A stretch of 34,966 bases of DNA from Mastigocoleus testarum BC008. Lineage in GTDB: Bacteria > Cyanobacteriota > Cyanobacteriia > Cyanobacteriales > Nostocaceae. The notes under the pieces are model-generated. The model made no database searches, was not told the origin of the DNA, and worked only from the letters and a program-made list of their open reading frames with translations. Below, piece after piece: positions 33,395-34,966 of this stretch. The translations under genes and the position numbers were made by a program. Each line of letters starts with the position of its first letter. The first letter of the stretch is position 1. The stretch covers positions 7,133 through 42,098 of the forward strand of contig NZ_LMTZ01000134.1 of the NCBI RefSeq assembly GCF_001456025.1. Reading direction: 5' to 3'.

Positions 33395-33520
33395 ACTATT
33401 CTCCGTTGTTTCTTGCTTCAGAGTTCTAATCTCTGTCAAATCTACTTATCTGACTATCTTTACAACCAAGATCGCGTTAGCGTGGATACATAGTAAAGTA
33501 AAGTTAAAAAATATTTATCT

Positions 33521-34735
33521 ATGAAACAAGCTGTAAAGTTAGTTACTTCCGATCAGATAAGTAGCGATAGAAACTTAAATAATATCGATATAGACGCCTC
33601 CTCTAAAAGCACAAAGCAGTTATTTTGGCAATCCTTGACCATTCTTGCTTTGCAGATATGTTTAGCATTACCTGTAGGTCTAATTCTTTCCCATTTCAAT
33701 ATTGGTGGAATGGCATGGATATTTTCTGGGATAATAGCCGGCGTAATCGTTCTGCAAGTCAGTCGGATTTTTTATCAGCTTACACTTAAACCAAACCGGA
33801 GTGCTAGACATGTTGGTTTAGTCTTAGTAGGTTTGACCATTGGTTTCTCTGTAACTCAAAATAATTTAATTGGTGTTGTAACAGGAATTCCTATTTTTGT
33901 TTTTCTGACTCTTTTTTTACTCATAAGTGGTACTCTGATTGGTTACATTTATTCTCGCCTCAGTAAAACAAATTTATTAACAGCAATGCTAGCCACAGTT
34001 CCTGGAGGTGTTGGTGTTATGGCAGCTATAGCTGCAGACTATAATAAAAACGTTACACAAGTAGCATTAGTACAGGTTATTCGTGTGACCTCAGTAGTAT
34101 TATTTATCCCAGCGATCGCAAGAATTTTAACAGATGATCACATCACCTCTCCAACAATTATTACAGCAGTAGAATTTATCACTTTTACACCTTCATATTT
34201 TGGTTTGTTTTTATTACTCTTAGTTGTAAGCTTAATTGCAGTTTATATTGCCACATTATTTAAAATTCCCGCAGCTCATTTTTTTGCAGCTTTACTGGTG
34301 GGAATAACATTTAATCCACTAATTCATAGTTTACATATCGCAACTGGAATTACTCACTTTGCATTACCGCCAATTATTCGTATCATTGGTCAAACGCTCC
34401 TGGGGATTACTATTGGCGAATATTGGGGTGAAAAACCAGATTTTGGTAAGAAAACTATTGCTTATGCTGTGATGTCAACTCTTATGACTTTATTTGCAGG
34501 TGCGATCGCAGCTTATTTTGCTATGCAATTAACGTCTTGGGACTGGTTAACTTGTATGTTAGTAACTGCACCAGGAGGCGCTGCAGAAATGATTTTGGTG
34601 GCTTTGACTTTAAATCATAATGTAGAAGTGGTAACCGTTGGTCATTTGGTAAGGTTAATTGCAATTAATAGTTCTTTACCTGTCTGGGTATTTTTATTCC
34701 GTCGTCTTGATCGTCAGCTTTCCGAAGCTGCTTAA
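33521..34735 (+). CDS. AbrB-family membrane protein (PF05145-like transporter)
   Basis: This 404-residue polytopic membrane protein has two homologous halves. The first carries ATVPGGVGVMAAIAADYNKNVTQVALVQVIRV near residues 155-190 and the second VTAPGGAAEMILVALTLNHNVEVVTVGHLVRL near 345-380. This duplicated PGG...V..VQ/H..R pattern defines the AbrB duplication family (not the AbrB DNA-binding regulator). About 10 helices follow a polar 35-residue N-terminus. Family members are putative transporters linked in places to ammonia or efflux functions; the substrate here is unknown. It is divergent from the exopolysaccharide operon, and its stop is followed closely by a trpF relic. ATG at 33521 has a weak ribosome site. 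Confidence 0.9.
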   Translation: MKQAVKLVTSDQISSDRNLNNIDIDASSKSTKQLFWQSLTILALQICLALPVGLILSHFNIGGMAWIFSGIIAGVIVLQVSRIFYQLTLKPNRSARHVGLVLVGLTIGFSVTQNNLIGVVTGIPIFVFLTLFLLISGTLIGYIYSRLSKTNLLTAMLATVPGGVGVMAAIAADYNKNVTQVALVQVIRVTSVVLFIPAIARILTDDHITSPTIITAVEFITFTPSYFGLFLLLLVVSLIAVYIATLFKIPAAHFFAALLVGITFNPLIHSLHIATGITHFALPPIIRIIGQTLLGITIGEYWGEKPDFGKKTIAYAVMSTLMTLFAGAIAAYFAMQLTSWDWLTCMLVTAPGGAAEMILVALTLNHNVEVVTVGHLVRLIAINSSLPVWVFLFRRLDRQLSEAA

Positions 34736-34760
34736 TTTGAGAATAAGTTATAAGTCAGAG

Positions 34761-34901
34761 CAGGAATTAAACCCGGAAAATATTAATCTTGCGGTTGAAA
34801 AAGTAGCTCCTTTTGGAGTAGATGTATGTAGTGGAGTTTGCAGTTTAGGTGATTTAGATGAGAGCAAACTCAGGTCTTTCTTCGAAAATTTAAATTTTTA
34901 G
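34761..34901 (+). pseudogene. trpF C-terminal relic (phosphoribosylanthranilate isomerase)
   Basis: An open frame ending at 34901 encodes LNPENINLAVEKVAPFGVDV followed by CSGVCSLGDLDESKLRSFF. This closely follows the last beta-alpha units of TrpF, which usually read GLxPENVxxAVxxVxPxGVDVSSGVE...K..KIxxFI; the SGV loop binds substrate phosphate. Only about 46 of some 210 residues remain. The ORF's nominal start at 34659 lies in the AbrB-family gene and its first 30 codons are that gene read out of frame. The piece is therefore a remnant of a lost gene or paralogue, not a working enzyme. Confidence 0.75.
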
Positions 34902-34966
34902 ATTTAATTAAAAACCTGACGGAGCTAATTTCAGTTCTGCCAATTCTTATTGATTTGTTTGAAGAC
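34902..34966. other. Right edge, nothing recognised
   Basis: The last 65 bp hold no supported feature. Confidence 0.4.

Larger units (their letters stand above)
32345..33520. other. 1.2-kb AT-rich intergenic region with hairpins
   Basis: It separates the leftward exopolysaccharide operon from the rightward AbrB-family gene. It contains a nested hairpin (32661-32695: TGTATTAG/CTAATACA outside, CTATT/AATAG inside), a 9-bp inverted repeat CTATCACTT/AAGTGATAG (32907-32931) and a minus-strand terminator (33233-33257). A 23-codon ORF lies at 33323-33394. Operon promoters could not be placed with confidence. Confidence 0.6.

Noticed and set aside
34659..34760. N-terminal part of an 80-codon ORF at the right end
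   Set aside because: It overlaps the AbrB-family gene out of frame; only the part from about 34761 resembles a real protein (TrpF).

Overview
The window looks like chromosomal DNA from a filamentous cyanobacterium, probably Nostocales. The evidence is repeated GCGATCGC (HIP1) octamers, AT-rich and often Shine-Dalgarno-poor genes, dispersed palindromes and short tandem repeats typical of the group, a nifJ gene, a DUF2949 gene, a TPR-CHAT protein and a large exopolysaccharide locus. No tRNA, rRNA, CRISPR array or prophage was seen. Species is not assignable by eye.

Layout. 1-4.03 kb: a large TPR-CHAT (caspase-like) protein, open through the left edge. 4.2-6.5 kb: an IS200/IS605-type element with an intact-looking tnpB and a small divergent ORF but no tnpA. 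It lies between two genes that both lack their 5' parts (an AraC regulator and a DUF1772 membrane protein). 6.6-8.6 kb: small heat-shock protein Hsp20 followed by an unknown 419-aa protein, probably one operon. 9.3 kb: a DUF2949 gene. 9.9-13.1 kb: an ABC ATPase and an FtsX-type permease, with no adaptor protein gene beside them. 13.2-15.5 kb: a host-attachment-family protein, an MgtC/DUF4010 membrane protein and, just upstream of it, a 36-aa single-span membrane ORF. 15.9-19.6 kb: nifJ, with a dispersed palindromic repeat inside its reading frame. 20-21.5 kb: a HAD phosphatase fused to a polytopic membrane domain. 21.7-32.3 kb: a nine-gene minus-strand exopolysaccharide operon (PssD/Alg14-like, PssE/Alg13-like, Wzc-like, Wzy-like, two GT4, one GT-A-like, Wzx-like, acyltransferase). 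32.3-33.5 kb: a long AT-rich intergenic region with hairpins and a possible tiny gene with its own terminator. 33.5-34.9 kb: an AbrB-family membrane protein followed by a C-terminal relic of trpF.

How the parts connect. The exopolysaccharide genes form a Wzx/Wzy-type assembly line: lipid-linked repeat synthesis, flipping, polymerisation, chain-length control and acyl decoration. No initiating phosphoglycosyltransferase and no outer-membrane exporter lie in the window. Hsp20, DUF2949 and the host-attachment-family gene are preceded by one shared promoter design: two TCCTCA half-sites 11 bp apart, then 11 bp, then a -10-like hexamer. This suggests a common response regulator of the PhoB/OmpR type and a local stress regulon. 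It is the most unexpected pattern in the window. Next come the palindrome translated inside NifJ and the micro-ORF in front of the MgtC-like gene.
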